From Takakia lepidozioides (Eukaryota; Streptophyta; Takakiopsida; Takakiales; Takakiaceae): 60,000 bases of DNA. Where the stretch lies: positions 52,745,053 to 52,805,052 of the forward strand of contig CM060732.1 in assembly GCA_030704615.1 (NCBI GenBank), read 5' to 3'. Below, in pieces: positions 41,052-53,900 of the stretch (its first letter is position 1; each line of letters starts with the position of its first letter). The translations under genes were made by a program, and so were the position numbers. The notes beneath the pieces are model-generated. The model was given only the letters and a program-made list of their open reading frames with translations. It was not told the origin of the DNA and did no database searches.

Positions 41052-44000
41052 TCACAAAATAGCAAAAGATGTTGCTGCTGAGCGGAGTGTCCTACCAACT
41101 TCCTTCCATTTAGATTGTGGGGCCATGGCCCCCATCACAAACACCTGCATCCATTTCCACAATATATTTTGTGTTAGCCTTCAGTTCACAAAATCTCCAT
41201 GTGGTGCTACAACCGGAGGAACCTGAAAATGCTAGTATGTTCCCAGTGGCAAGTGTACTGATTGCAGATGTGCAAGCAGAGCAAAGGGGAAGCCCAAGAA
41301 ACTCCTACAGATTAGGTCAAATGTCAGTTTTCAGCTAGAAACCAGCTAGGACTGGTCAATGCAGAAGGGCGATTTCTTGAATGGTAAAAGATGAGTGACA
41401 TCCACCACTGAGATTCAGATTACTGTAAAAAGCCCACTGGTCTAATGTTATTGCAACTGATTATCATCAGTGGCTTGAGTAACATCCTTCCGGAGGTTCC
41501 ATTTCTTCCATAGAGCTGCTTCCACTGATTAATCATGTGCAATGCTCTCCAATCCTGGAAACTATGAGCAAACTATCAGACTTCTTAGGCGGTGGTTCCG
41601 GCAATAAGCTATCATTCGTGATTGTTGTTCAGAGGTTAATATTGTGGAAGCTTGACCCTGAGGGCTTGTGAGTCCCACTGCCCCATTGAAATACCCTCCT
41701 TTTACAGTGTCATTTCCAGAAAATAAAGGATGCCGTTCTTCAGCAGTTGTGATGAAGAGGGGAAGCTCCTTACTTTTCCACCTGCTGCTGCAGCTGACAT
41801 GACAACCCGCTTATCCTTCGCCACAAACTCATACAAGTAGTACGTCCTTGTCAAAGCGCCAGAAAGTCAATACAACCATTTTGCCCGCAAAAGCGAGGTG
41901 GGCAAACAAAAATCTGAGGATACAGCTCTATTCATCTACAGTGATTAATGACAGACTTTGATAATAGTGGGGACACAACAACGCAGCACTGGTAAACAGT
42001 ATGTCAAAAAATCAGACGATCCTTGTGAATCATCCTTCAGTCCATATGAACAAACTATACCTGGGAATGCTTGAATCTGCTGAGTTCATGGTGCGTGCAG
42101 CCATGAGCGTTGCTCCTGCTGAGAATCCCAAGTTCAAACGTCAGCATACCAAACACAACCCGTTCAAATGCCATGGCTCTCAAGAGCCCTGCACTATTCA
42201 CTCCAAAAGAGCCTAATGCTTGGAAACCAAGAATGCAACATAAAGAAATCCTCACACATAACTAAAAAAGTAATTTGGTTGTAGCTTGTAGCTTCAAACT
42301 CATATCATGGACTTGATTGTTGCACAAAAGCAGACCAAGAAGAGCGTCAGAGCAGGAAGAGAGTACCAGGAACAAACATGCGAGCTGCCTCTTGCAAAGA
42401 CCCAAACTCACTGATATCTTTTGCCTGGCCCACACCCGCCGGTCAAATGACTGACTGTCTCCTTCGGCAGATAGAGAATGCTCTCACTTGGTCGGCTCCT
42501 ATGACTGTTGGTTGTGACACACCCTTATGAGTGTACATGCCACAGAATGCTAACCCTCTACAGCTGGTTGTGGAGTGTGAAAGTACGCCCGGAATTGCTA
42601 TTGTCGGGCACAAGGCCAATTGATTTTAAAGTAACCGAGGTGAATATTGAGAATATTATGAGACACACCTCAAAGAATGAAAGTCTGAGTTGTGAAGCCT
42701 GGCGAATGACCACACTCAGCACCTCCAGCCTGCACCATTGAAGAAGTTTCAGAAACTCACTCCAAAGTGCAACCTCCATTGTGAATGTACATATTTAACT
42801 AAAATCTTGTCCTAATATGCACTGGATCCCATGATTACTCCACATTCAAAAAAGAACTTCGAATGTTCCAGGGCAATGAGAGGCAGAAAGAGGCAACGCA
42901 CCTGTCAGGTGATGCAAAGCGAGCAGCAAACGGCCTTTCCTTTGCACGCTCTCCATACAGTGAGGTGCCCCCTTCCTAAAAGGAACATTCCACATCACTG
43001 ATTAAGTAGTTGTTCCAAAACCACTACTCAGAACATTGCAGCTGATACACTAAACCCAAAACTCACACTTCCATGTCAATCTCAATTTCCCTTGGTTATT
43101 TCTTGTTCCCTTTTTCACCTAGATTCAACTGTAATGAACTTAGCAACCTGAACGGCTGAACAATGTGGTGAGGGAGGCAGGGCAGGGGGAATGTACTCCT
43201 GGACCATTCCCTGCTAACATTGGCTGTGAGATAGACTCTGCCAGGAACTAACACAGAAACCCTCAAGTGCTCAAGACAGCGCACAACAATCTGGGAATAG
43301 ATTTGACAGCTGTCCATGGCTCAAAAGATTGGAAAGCATGATGTGGATATCAGGCTACAGTAACCCTCTAACTTTCTAAGATGTCTATGTCTTCAAGAGA
43401 AAGGTGAAGAAAAACATTTCAAAGTCAAAGCCATAATTACGTCAGGCTCCACAATATCCTCAAACTCAGGTGGGACTCTGATTGCAAAGCCTTCCCCTCG
43501 AAAGCGATACCAGGATTCTGTGTTTATCGCCCCCTTTCTGATTGTGCTACCAGGTGGCACCGATGAAGGATCCGCAGTTGAACTGGTAGCAGAGGCAGCC
43601 TTTGATTCCTGGTTGGAGGAAGCAGCCCCATTCTGAATGTCTGCTTCCGAAGCTTCTGTATAGTCTGGGAGTAGGCCAATAATTGCCACAGAAATCACTG
43701 CGGCTACTGTCCCAACAAACTTTCTTCGAGATTGAGGCCAAGCATCTCCAAATTTATCAGAGATTTCCACATTGTCAGAAATTCCCACTTTATGCACAAC
43801 TGTGAACAAATATGCTTTCCATAGGATCGATGCAGAAGGTCTTGACTCCACATTATGATAACTGTCATGTGGCAGTTCATACTGCTCGTCCCTCTGCCAG
43901 ACCACCTTTCCATGTCCATGAGTTGCAATACAACCAAGCAACTTGTTCCAGGTCAATGAAGACTGGTAAATCTGTCTCTTTCTCTCTTTAATGCTAACTG

Positions 44001-44818
44001 CTGTAGAGTTTGAGGTCAAAAGGATTTACTTACACTCTCTGCCCATGATGCATTGCCTAGTGAACCCTCGTTATTTCTTTGCTAACTAGTTGCATCTCTG
44101 CAACCCTGCACCTGCGTCCCTGGTGTCTCGGGGACTAAATAGTCTCATTGACTGCCATATAGACTAATATACGGTTTATTTGCACCTGCGACTACTAAAT
44201 GGTCATTGCTGAGGTGGGTGATTTGTTGTTTGTCGTGCGGAACACATAAATCTCTTCTCTCAGAGCCAAGTTCATGGTAGACTTCCGGATATACTTTGCT
44301 GCGAGTTTCACTTGTGCTTTGTTGTCAAGAATCGAGGAAGGTTATATGAACGTTCGCAGCGTAATAATACAATGAGATAATACCTCGCTCTAGACTGACT
44401 TGGAATCAGAAATCTCTTAGAGGCGCCCAGTCCCAGAAGAGGTTGATATTAAGTTGCCCAAACTTTGATTTGTAAACCTCACCTTCATAAACGAATTAGC
44501 CGCCTCTCTCCCAGCCTCCCATGCTCTCGCCCTCAACCTTGAAGCATCCATTGATCCAGTACCTGCCCTTTGAAACAAATGATAAACCCTGAATCTGTTA
44601 CACCACGATAGTTCGCGCACCCCGGTCGTAAGACCAGAGCTGTAGGTGGATCTAAATTCTGAGGAAAGAGAAGACACTGGACAGCTTCTTACGGTCGAAG
44701 TTGCTGAATTTCTGCCACAGCAAATTAAGGTAGGGGAAGCAACTGGTGGAGAAAGTGTGAAGGAACAAGTTGGGTGGCAAATGGAAGGCCCACAAGCTGG
44801 GCACCCAATTCTTGCCAT
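41052..44818 (-). CDS. PsbP-domain protein of the thylakoid lumen (PPD type), 8 exons
   Basis: Exons in coding order: 44818-44483, 43962-43441, 42975-42902, 42729-42669, 42424-42367, 42115-42061, 41846-41774, 41144-41052. All introns are GT-AG, the phases fit throughout, and the product is 423 aa. The first ATG (44818) opens a Ser/Thr/Arg-rich chloroplast transit sequence. Around residues 190-218, SRRKFVGTVAAV and a hydrophobic stretch ending ASEA form a twin-arginine lumen signal. The PsbP fold follows from about residue 255: GEGFAIRVPPEFEDIVEPD, SLYGERAKERPFAARF, LSVVIRQASQL, SEFGSLQEAARMFVPG, TYYLYEFVAKDKRVVMS, ending SKWKEVGRTLRSAATSF. PsbP-like proteins bind or help assemble photosystem complexes on the lumenal side; this one resembles the PsbP-domain (PPD5/6-like) group rather than oxygen-evolving PsbP itself. 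The exon 1-2 junction is the least certain. Confidence 0.9.
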
Positions 44819-45274
44819 CGTCGTTCCTCCTTGGGTGCACCCCACCTTCTTCACCTCACAAAGTTAAAATCGATCAACTGGACACCATCAAGACTCCTCC
44901 GTAGGTTCCTCGTCCAACAAACGAAGATAAAAATTTGCGCACCTTCAGCTCAACAACAGCAACAACATTCTGCAGCCTGCCTTCAGCATGCACAATACAT
45001 TTGCGATGTTCCAGCCCTTCCTCTTCTCTGCTGCCAGTCCTCACACACCATACCGGGATGATGGGCGGGTTATACAGTATAGAGAGTACATGGATGAACG
45101 ATGAGTGGATGGTATCCTCCCTCTTGTTGATGTGGTGTAAAACCCTATATATATGCAGATCAATCCTTTCCTTGGCGTAATATGCTTGGAGAATCCGTGC
45201 CCCCATCCATGTATCCAGCGATTTGGAAGTGTTGATTCATTTGGGTCTGCTTAGATTTCTTATAGGAGAGAGAT
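44819..45274. promoter_or_regulatory. Shared upstream region of two divergent genes
   Basis: 456 bp separate the ATG of the minus-strand PsbP-domain gene from that of the plus-strand small gene. On the plus strand CTATATATATG at 45149-45159 is a good TATA box about 120 bp before the ATG. On the minus strand TATACTGTATAA near 45072-45083 could serve the other gene. Confidence 0.55.
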
Positions 45275-45586
45275 ATGGGGTTGTTTGGAGGCAGGGGGAA
45301 GAAAGCGGAGAAGAAGAAAGAGGAGGCAGAGCTGCCTCTGCCGCAGCCGAGCAAACCGGCGCTTGAGTCTGCAGCAGTTCCCAAAGCATCTAAGCTTCCT
45401 GTCGATGCCAGCTCTTCTTCACTTCAAAGGGAGACCAGCGTCTTTGAGTTTGGATCGGCGGGAAGCAGTGAGGAGCGAATGACTCTGGCTGGTTATTGTC
45501 CTGTTTCTGACGAGATGGAGCCTTGCCGGTGGGAGATTCTTCCGTCGGGTGGCAATGAAGCTCCCCAATTCCGCATCATTTTTTGA
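45275..45586 (+). CDS. Small conserved plant protein, 103 aa, function unknown
   Basis: One exon from ATG at 45275 to TGA. The N-terminus is basic and acidic in turn (MGLFGGRGKKAEKKKEEAE), followed by a Pro/Ser-rich linker, and the C-terminal 35 residues are compact: GYCPVSDEMEPCRWEI, then EAPQFRIIF at the end. From memory this C-terminal pattern (CPVSD-EPCRWE-...-APQFR) occurs in small uncharacterised land-plant proteins, so it is probably real. There is no signal peptide or membrane segment. A TATA box and short leader precede it. It is head to head with the PsbP-domain gene. Confidence 0.7.
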   Translation: MGLFGGRGKKAEKKKEEAELPLPQPSKPALESAAVPKASKLPVDASSSSLQRETSVFEFGSAGSSEERMTLAGYCPVSDEMEPCRWEILPSGGNEAPQFRIIF

Positions 45587-47991
45587 GGTTACTGTTTTGG
45601 TACTCTTTTTGGCTGATGACGTTACTGGTGACTCTAGTAGGACTCGCAGTGGGTTTTGGGCTCATCGAAGTAGCAATTCAAGCCTTCATGAAGCAAGAGG
45701 CTGCAAGTGACCCTGACTGTTTCCTTCACCCAGTATCGCTAGACTGACGGGAGATCTCTTCATAAGTGTGCACCTTTCCCATTATGCAGATGCCATAGCC
45801 TTGCGATTGATCCTTTTGGATACACTCCCTCCCAGTTCCACCTCTCATCAACTACCGTAGCTCTGTTATCGCTTACTATGGGCGATTGCAGATTGAGCTT
45901 TTCTTCTAGGTAGCTCATATTATGAATCTGTGAGTGGGTGGAGGTCTTGATTAATGTGAGAGCGATTATGCCGTCCAGTGCTTCAGGTCCAATATCGCAG
46001 TAGTATTGTACTCCCCTACTTTCTACAATAGAGCATACATACTGAGAGACCTGTCTCTGAATTGGATTACCTTGTCTTAGACAGGATGTAATGGAACTCT
46101 GCTACTTCAGGTAGTGAATAGTATGTACTTGACATTGAAAATCCTGCCAGTATCACTTATCCTTGATGAAGCAGCTAAGACAGCTCTTTGTAAGGGCATG
46201 CACTAGTGAATGCTGGATGAGAAAGGTGCATACACTCCAAAAAATCTCTAAGTTTGAATTAGAGTTGATGAGCCAACTGTAGAGAGATGAAATGGGCAAG
46301 GGAGAACCATGACAATGGAATGGGGTGGTTGCCCAATAGAGTAAAATGTTGCCAGACATGACCTCTCTACCACTCCATCTGGTCAACTTGGGACGAAGCT
46401 GCTTAGTGGCATGCAGCGTCAGACCCCTGGATAAGATTTTAAGAAGGTTTAGCACTGAATTTGTGAGGCTACCGAGTAAGAGGTTTTTGGAGGGATTGAT
46501 TAGCTGACTGGCTGCTGGATTGGGATTTTGTGCAGGGTTTTATGGTCTTTGAGTCTAGTGACAGCAAACAGGTCCACACCGAAGAGCATGTAAAGCCAGA
46601 AACATGGGCCATTCCCTCACGCTGTGTGAATGTGCCCCCAGTGTTGTAGGTCTGTAGATTGTGTTTACATGTGCAATACCCATAACTCTACAGAACTGTC
46701 AGTGTTTCTTTGACAAATTGACTGTCAATGCACTTTGATAACCTACATTCAACAGAGTCTGGTCCCTGGAACTCTATGGATCACTTGATGTGTAACAATG
46801 CAGACAACTTGTCTGGTCAGAACTCATATAAGGACTGGCATTTTACATATTTGGTTCCGACTTCTGTCTCTTTCCAGTTTCTCGTGTGATGGTGAAGGCG
46901 CATGTAGGTTGAGATGTTATCCAAGAACTGGTGCTAAACAGCAAAGAGTGGGTTATGTGCTTGCTACAGTGTGTAAAACCCTGCATTGTGACCATTCATC
47001 AAGTGCTGACATTGTTTGCCCATGGTCTCAGTTGCAAAGAATCCTTCTCCCAAGTTGTAGAATTGTAAGTAATATAAATTTAGCTGTACCCAAGGCTTAT
47101 GGAAAACCTTCAGGCTGCCCCATGCTGTCGGCGATCGAGATGGACCATCTGGACATTCATGTGAGTGACGACAATATTGAAACTCAGATCACATGGTACA
47201 TATATGGCATATACCGCTAGGCAATGGGTAATTCTGTTCATGAGAAAGACGAGGGGTGGCAGGGCTGCAGCCATGATCCATGAGGCAGGTGAAAAGCAAA
47301 GAATGGCCTGTTGAGATCATCCCAGTCAGAGAAAGAACTACACTATTTCAAGGAAACCTGCGGTTTGTTTGCCCTGAGGTTTGAACAGTTGGCAGACAAG
47401 AAAGGTCACCTCTATATACACGGCCCTGGCTTCCCCACAGGTGCAATTCCTTGATGATTCTAATACTACTTAGAAGATGTGCAGATCTGATCGGAATGTT
47501 TGAGAATATTCAGCTTTCGAAGGAAATGTGAGTCAACAGATGTAAGTTAGTGGAACCAATATGATCAGAATCCCGAGTACAACAAAAAATCTCAGTCACC
47601 ATGAGAATACTATGTTCACCACTCTGACCTTCCCAGTTGCTTCCAAGAACGCCATGGTGTCTGCATGGAATCTGCCTGGCCAAAACTTGGTTGTCAAGCA
47701 CTCAAGTGCATGCAATACACAAATGGGCACCATGTCAGGTACTGTTGCATGCCACCAAATCGAAGTGTCGAACACACGGATAATACAAATCCCTCTTTGA
47801 AGTGTGAGAATCTTGTTGATGTAACGGATGGTCTAGTGAAGCAGAGAGCAACGAGTTTGTGCCATATGGTAGCATGCAGTTTCCCTTCCTGTACATGGAA
47901 AACTAGACATCTGTATGTCCTACTATTTCTGTACGTTTTAGGATAGGAAATTTGACAATAACGTTGTATGAATAAGAACAGCCGCTCTAAA
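45587..47991. other. Intergenic between two convergent genes
   Basis: Holds the 3' flanks of the small plus-strand gene and of the minus-strand TerC gene. The open frames (for example 46798-47220 plus) show no domain or splice logic. Nothing else recognised. Confidence 0.4.
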
Positions 47992-50900
47992 TCAACTTTC
48001 TAGGTCATCTTTATTGGATTTCCTAATGCTTAGGCCTATTCCTGCACTAAGGAGTACGAATACTACTGCTAGGGATGTTTCAGTTGGTACATGAAAACCT
48101 GCCACATTGCAAGCATAAAATTAGTTGATGGTCACTGATCTGAGCCATCCTCCCTACCCCCCAAGTGACTGGCTTTAGAAAGTCAAAGCTTTCCATTGGA
48201 GGAATGTAGGCAAGCACACCACCAAAGCATCCAAAGTGATTCTAAAAAACGTAAAAACTGTCACACAAAATGTTCCCCAAGAAGTAGCTTACCAAAATAT
48301 TCTGCAACCATTTTAGAGCCGATGAAGCCTAGAACTGCCCCTACAGATGGCTGCAATAACCAAGAACGGCAGTAAGCAGACACACTAGAACAAGTCAAAC
48401 ACCCACCCACTATCAAGATACTCAGCCCTTGAATGAGAAGTAACACGCACATGTTGAAATTACATCAGACACCTAGAAGTAACCCAATGTCAAGTGGTAG
48501 GTAATAAAGATGTAGAAAACAGCAAAACAAAACCAATATTATAACATGTGGTGACAATGGCAAATACCTGCAAATATTCTAGTTCTGCCATGCTTCCAGA
48601 AATCAAAGTGTACAATGATCTCAGGCCTGTGGGCACAACACACCAATCGGTTGCTGCTTAGGCAATTGTTGGTAAATAATTTTATTGTAGATGACACCAA
48701 CAACTCTGGACTTCTCTACACTCTATCAATCGCAAAAGCATTGGCACCCAAACCCCCTTTCACAGTAAAAACAACATGCTACCCAGCAGTAACACAGGCA
48801 TCTATGCAATCAAGGAACAACATTTACACATGACTTGAAGAACTGATCATGGGTGCCTCAGCTATGATGCTTGCATGGTAAGTCGTGACCACTGTTTCGA
48901 GAAATGCACTGGATTTATAAGATAGGGTCACTGAAACAAACGGAAAGTGACCAACCAAGAATGGCAAACATGTTGGATGAGAAGACGATAAAAGGATCCT
49001 TAGTCACTCCAAACACTGCTGGTATGGAGTCAACCTGTCAAAGAAGACACAACAAGAAATCAATCTCAAATGTAGCACCAAACAAAACAACCTACGTAAC
49101 GGCACATGATGCTCCGTGATATAATGCCAAGTCTGAAGTCAAGGCTCTCTGATCTCGACCCTCACAAAGGTGCCATGAAGGGAACAAGCTTACAGCAAAT
49201 GCAATATCGCTCAGCTCAACAACGGCCAACGTGAGCAGCAAGGGTGTTGCCTGCACACAACGATGAACCAAGTGAGGCAACTGTAACTGTCTTTTTGAGT
49301 GTCATCAAAACAATCTTACAAGTAAAACCATCTCCCCACGTTAAGACTTGCACTAAAGGAATAATGGACCTCCAAGCATCCAAAGTCATCAAAATACTAC
49401 ATTGCAGAATCCTTCTTGCCCCTCAAAATCCAGCTCTCCTTTCCAGCAATAAATGAAAAAGGGCAAGAAGGCATACCTTCTTGACACCTTCAACAGTGGT
49501 GAAGAACCTGTCGCCATCATACATAGCTGCCAAAAGCAAAACTTTCACGGATTACTTCGAGAAACTTCCTCTATTCAAAAGTTTACTACCTTGAACTTGC
49601 TGAAGGTAAGGCATCGACAGCACAAGCATCTCCCAACTGATAGAAAGTTCGAGAATGACATGGGATTGAAATGGATGTACTACTGCTTCACTTTCCTCAC
49701 TGTGGCCTTGCAGTTGAGAGAGATGTCCTTATTCATGATTTGCTCCAAAGGTTGGCTATGATACACCTTTTTGTGCATACACTGGAGAGAGAGAGAGACA
49801 TACAATGTACATGAATGAACCTCTTGCAGAGATTCACAATGAAATTGTTCGAGAGATCCTCCTCTTCCTCCTCTGAATCATCAAACAACTGCATACAGAG
49901 TATCCCCAGACAACCAAAGTGAGTGTGGCATGTGCATGCGACGACTGACATAAAGCTGAAAACACGCAATATGGTTCATAAATAGCCTTGTCTCAAGCAC
50001 AGAAGCAGGGCTCACTCCGGTAGTGTGACTTCCCTTGATAGAGACAATTAGTTTAGGTTTCCCAGATATCCAGTAGAAAGCCCTTCACACAAGCATCAAC
50101 TTGCTCTGTGTGAGCTGCCCAGTAATTAGACCCCAGCAGGGCCAGGGCTTTAGGCTCAGCCTCAAGATTTTCAAAGTTTGTGAACAGAGGTGTGGAGACA
50201 ATGTTCTTGATGGGAAGGGGGTCACTCTCTGGTGAGAATATCCTGGACAATGTATCAGAAAATGGATATTGTCTTCAGGCTGCCCGGACATCCGGCAAGG
50301 TAGGCCCTTGAGATTATCTTTAAGGTCCTGGTTTGGTTGGAGAGAGAGAGAGAATGTACGCTTAAGACTAAGACTTTGTTTGCTGTACCTCATGGTTTTT
50401 TATTACTTCAGAGTTGATCCCTCTGCAGTGGAAAACTTTAGTGAGACCCAAGGCTTTGCGCTTGCCAGATTAAACAACTTTTTGTATGTGCGCTTCCCAA
50501 TGAGGAAAACTCAATGCCAAGGTATGTGTAGGAAGGGAGGACAGAATCTCTTGGCTTCCCCACTGCTACTTAAGGAAAGGGTTTCTTCGGAAATGGAGAG
50601 AGAGATTGTACTCATAAGACGTTGTTTGCCGTAGCCTTGTGGCCATTGACCCCGCGCCCAGTTTGAGCGGGAACAAAAGGGACAGAACCTACCTCTGTCA
50701 AGGGCTGACGTTGGTAGTAAGACTTACCTCCATATAAAGAATTAATCCGGGTTTTCCAGATATCCTCTAGAAATCCCTTCACACAAGCATCAATCTGCTG
50801 TGTGTGATTTGCCCAAAAACTAGGCCTCAGGAGGGCCTGGGCTTTTGGCTCAGCCTCGAGACTTTCAAAGTTGGTAAACAGAGGTACAGGCACAATTCCC

Positions 50901-53900
50901 TTAATAGATTTGAAGAGAGCGTCTCTTTGGTGAGAGAACCCCGGACAGTGTATCAGAAAATGAATACTGTCTTCAGATTGCCCACACAACGGGCAATTGC
51001 ACTCTCCCTTTCCTCTCTGCTTCTGTTTGCTGTTCAAAGGTAGGCTTCCTGCCCTGAGTTTAAATTTCAGTCTAGTGCCGAGAGTGGGTAGACCCTTGAG
51101 GTCATCCAAGATGTCCTCCCCATGTCACAGACTGGAAACAAGTTCAGGGAAGTTTTCTGCCTAACTTCATTTTCATCAGACAATCTCATGGCAACAGACA
51201 TGGCTGAGGACACTACAGCCTCTAAGTCAGATTTATCCAGCAGGGTCAAGACTTGCGGATCCAGGTCCAGGTCCTTGAGGATCTCTTCTACTCTCTTCTG
51301 CCAGGACTTAGCCTGTTTGACAGGGCGGTCCTGTTTCCAAGATATAGAGTCGATTAATTTAGGATATCTGGTGTTGGGCATATGTTGCAGCTGACCCCAC
51401 CATCTGACCTTGAATTCATCTCGTCGGGAGCTTAAGGACGGAATGCCAAAACTCACCCCGAACAGCCACATTGGCTGTTTTGGAGCATGCTGACATACAC
51501 TCCTTTAGCACCCCCACTTGAATGGATTCTAGAGACTTAGCCTGGTTGGAGTTATCAACCCATATAGCAGATCCGTACTCCAAGGCAGGTCTAATAACGC
51601 GACAAAGCATGGTTTTCTTAACCTCAGAGTTGACCCCTCTGCAGTGGAAAAATTTAGTGAGCCCCAGAGCTTTGCCCTTGCCAGTTTGAACAACTTTCCG
51701 GATATGTGCATCCCAATTACAATTGGAGGAGAGGTAAGTGTAGGACTCACAACCCAGGTAAGTGTAGGAAGGGAGGACCGGGATCTCTTGGCTACCCCAC
51801 TGCCACCCTATGCCTGCGAAGTCATCCGCAAACATAAGGGCTGGTATGGTGGTATCACCCACCCTTAACCCAAATCCCTCACTTTCCACATCCTCGAGGA
51901 GTTGATTGATGAAAACATTGAAGAGCAGAGGGGAGAGAGTACATCCTTGAGCTACACCTTGGTCTATGTCAAAGAAGTTGGACTTCTGTCCGTTAACAGT
52001 GACACAGCTTTTGGTGTGAGCATACAAGTTGTGGACAACTCTCCACATCTTTCCCTTGATCCCACAAGACCAGAGGCAGAACCATAGGCCATCCCTCCAC
52101 ACTGTGTCATAAGCCTTTTTGACATCCAGGAAAAAGACATAAGTGGGTTTCCCTTCTTTTTTCCTTCCCTGGATAATCTGGCTTAGAGTGAAGATATGAT
52201 CCACACAGCCCTGTTTCGCCGAAAGCCAGCTTGGCCTTCGTGGAAACAACCTCTGGACTCCAGATCAACCTCGAGACGAGTACTTATAACTCTGCAGAAT
52301 GTCTTGCCAACAGCATTGAGGAGCGTGATGCCACGGTAGTTCCCCGGTTCTTCTCTGTCACCCTTCTTGTATAGATTGACAATGACCCCCTGTCGCCAGC
52401 GAAAGGGGATCATTTCAGTCTTCCAGATAAGGTTAAAGAGGAGAGACTAGGGCCTCTATCATGGGATCGCCACGTGCTTGATAAGCTCGTTGACAATACC
52501 ATCAGGTCCACCAGCTTTATATCCATTTAAATGTTCAATTGCTTCCACAATCTCAGAAGAACTAATGGGAGCATTATAAGCCATTGAAATATACTCCAGT
52601 TCATCAGGGCTTTTTGAATCATAGGAACAGTTTTTCCAACTGTGTCCCTCCATTCAGCAGAAGACCCTCACTGTTAGACCTAGAAGTTCTGCCAAGGATA
52701 CTGTAGTGAGTTTCAAAGGTTTTGACAATGTCAACCAATGAAGTCACCACTGCACCTTTAGTAGTCTTCAGCGCTTGTACTTGCTGACCGTTTTTCGGTT
52801 TGTACAAACGTTGAAGGGCCAACCAGAATTTCTTGTCATTACCACCATGGTGGTTTGAGTTTATTTCACTGTATAACTTGTCCCAGTATAATTTCTTCTG
52901 AGACCTAACAAGCTGATTGATATCTTTACGGAGCTGGTAGTACCTCGCCCACAATTCTCTGTTGGTTTCCAAATTGCAGCACTCTTTATAGAGGGCTCGT
53001 CTCTCAGCTATCTTGAGTTTAATCTCATTAGTCCACCGATTAACTGCTCTACCGCAGACAATTAGTTTCAATTCAATCTCAAAGAAGTTCGTCCTGGCCG
53101 GTCTTAGACATTGGTGATTCCCAATGATCTTGTCAGCCACGAGGAAACGAAACTCTCCCAAGAGTCCACTGCTCTTTCGACTTCATTTCTTGCGTTAACA
53201 GAGCGTGACTGAAAGTTCTTGGAGCGATTGGACAAAATGAGGGAGAGCCTCTTGCAAGGCCTGGACGTACTCAGCCTTGACCTCCTCATTGTGGAATTTT
53301 TCTATGCACCACTTCCGAATCGAACGTTTCACAGATCTCTTGGTGGTGGGAAAACACCTTTTGATCTCAGTCCAAACCAGGAAGTGGTCAGAGGTACCAA
53401 TATCAGTTCTGTCGATCAACACATTGGCACACTGGGGGAACAAAATTTTGTCCATTATGATATAGTCCACAATGGAACGTTCCCCAGTTTGGGGTTTTCT
53501 CACGTCCACTGCACTTGGTCACCTCTTGTCCTGTTATTCAAGGTCAAAAAGCTCTTCTAGACAGTTAATTAACACATTAGAATTCACTCGTCACCAAAAG
53601 GTCCAATGATATCGTCCTGATGGATCCTTTGCCCACCCGGGCATTGAAGTCCAATAGTACCACCTGACCTTTGGCAAGGAACGAAGCACAGTCCAGCTTT
53701 ACATCTTCGAAGGCCTTGTCTGCGTCAGCACTAAGGGTCCCTCTGTGGGCATGTAAACACAACCAACAAAGAGGTCCTTTGTACTCATGCCGCCCTTCAA
53801 ATTCAGTTTTTGCCAGATACTATGCTCGTACCTCAAACCCTTGTTGATAATTTCACAATTATCAAACAAGAAATCACGGACAAAGAATCCAACCCCTTTT

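Noticed and set aside
43200-43260. Peptide GRVYLTANVSREWS as another PsbP exon
   Set aside because: It lies between exons 2 and 3, where the domain order does not need it; the true C-terminal exon is at 41052-41144.
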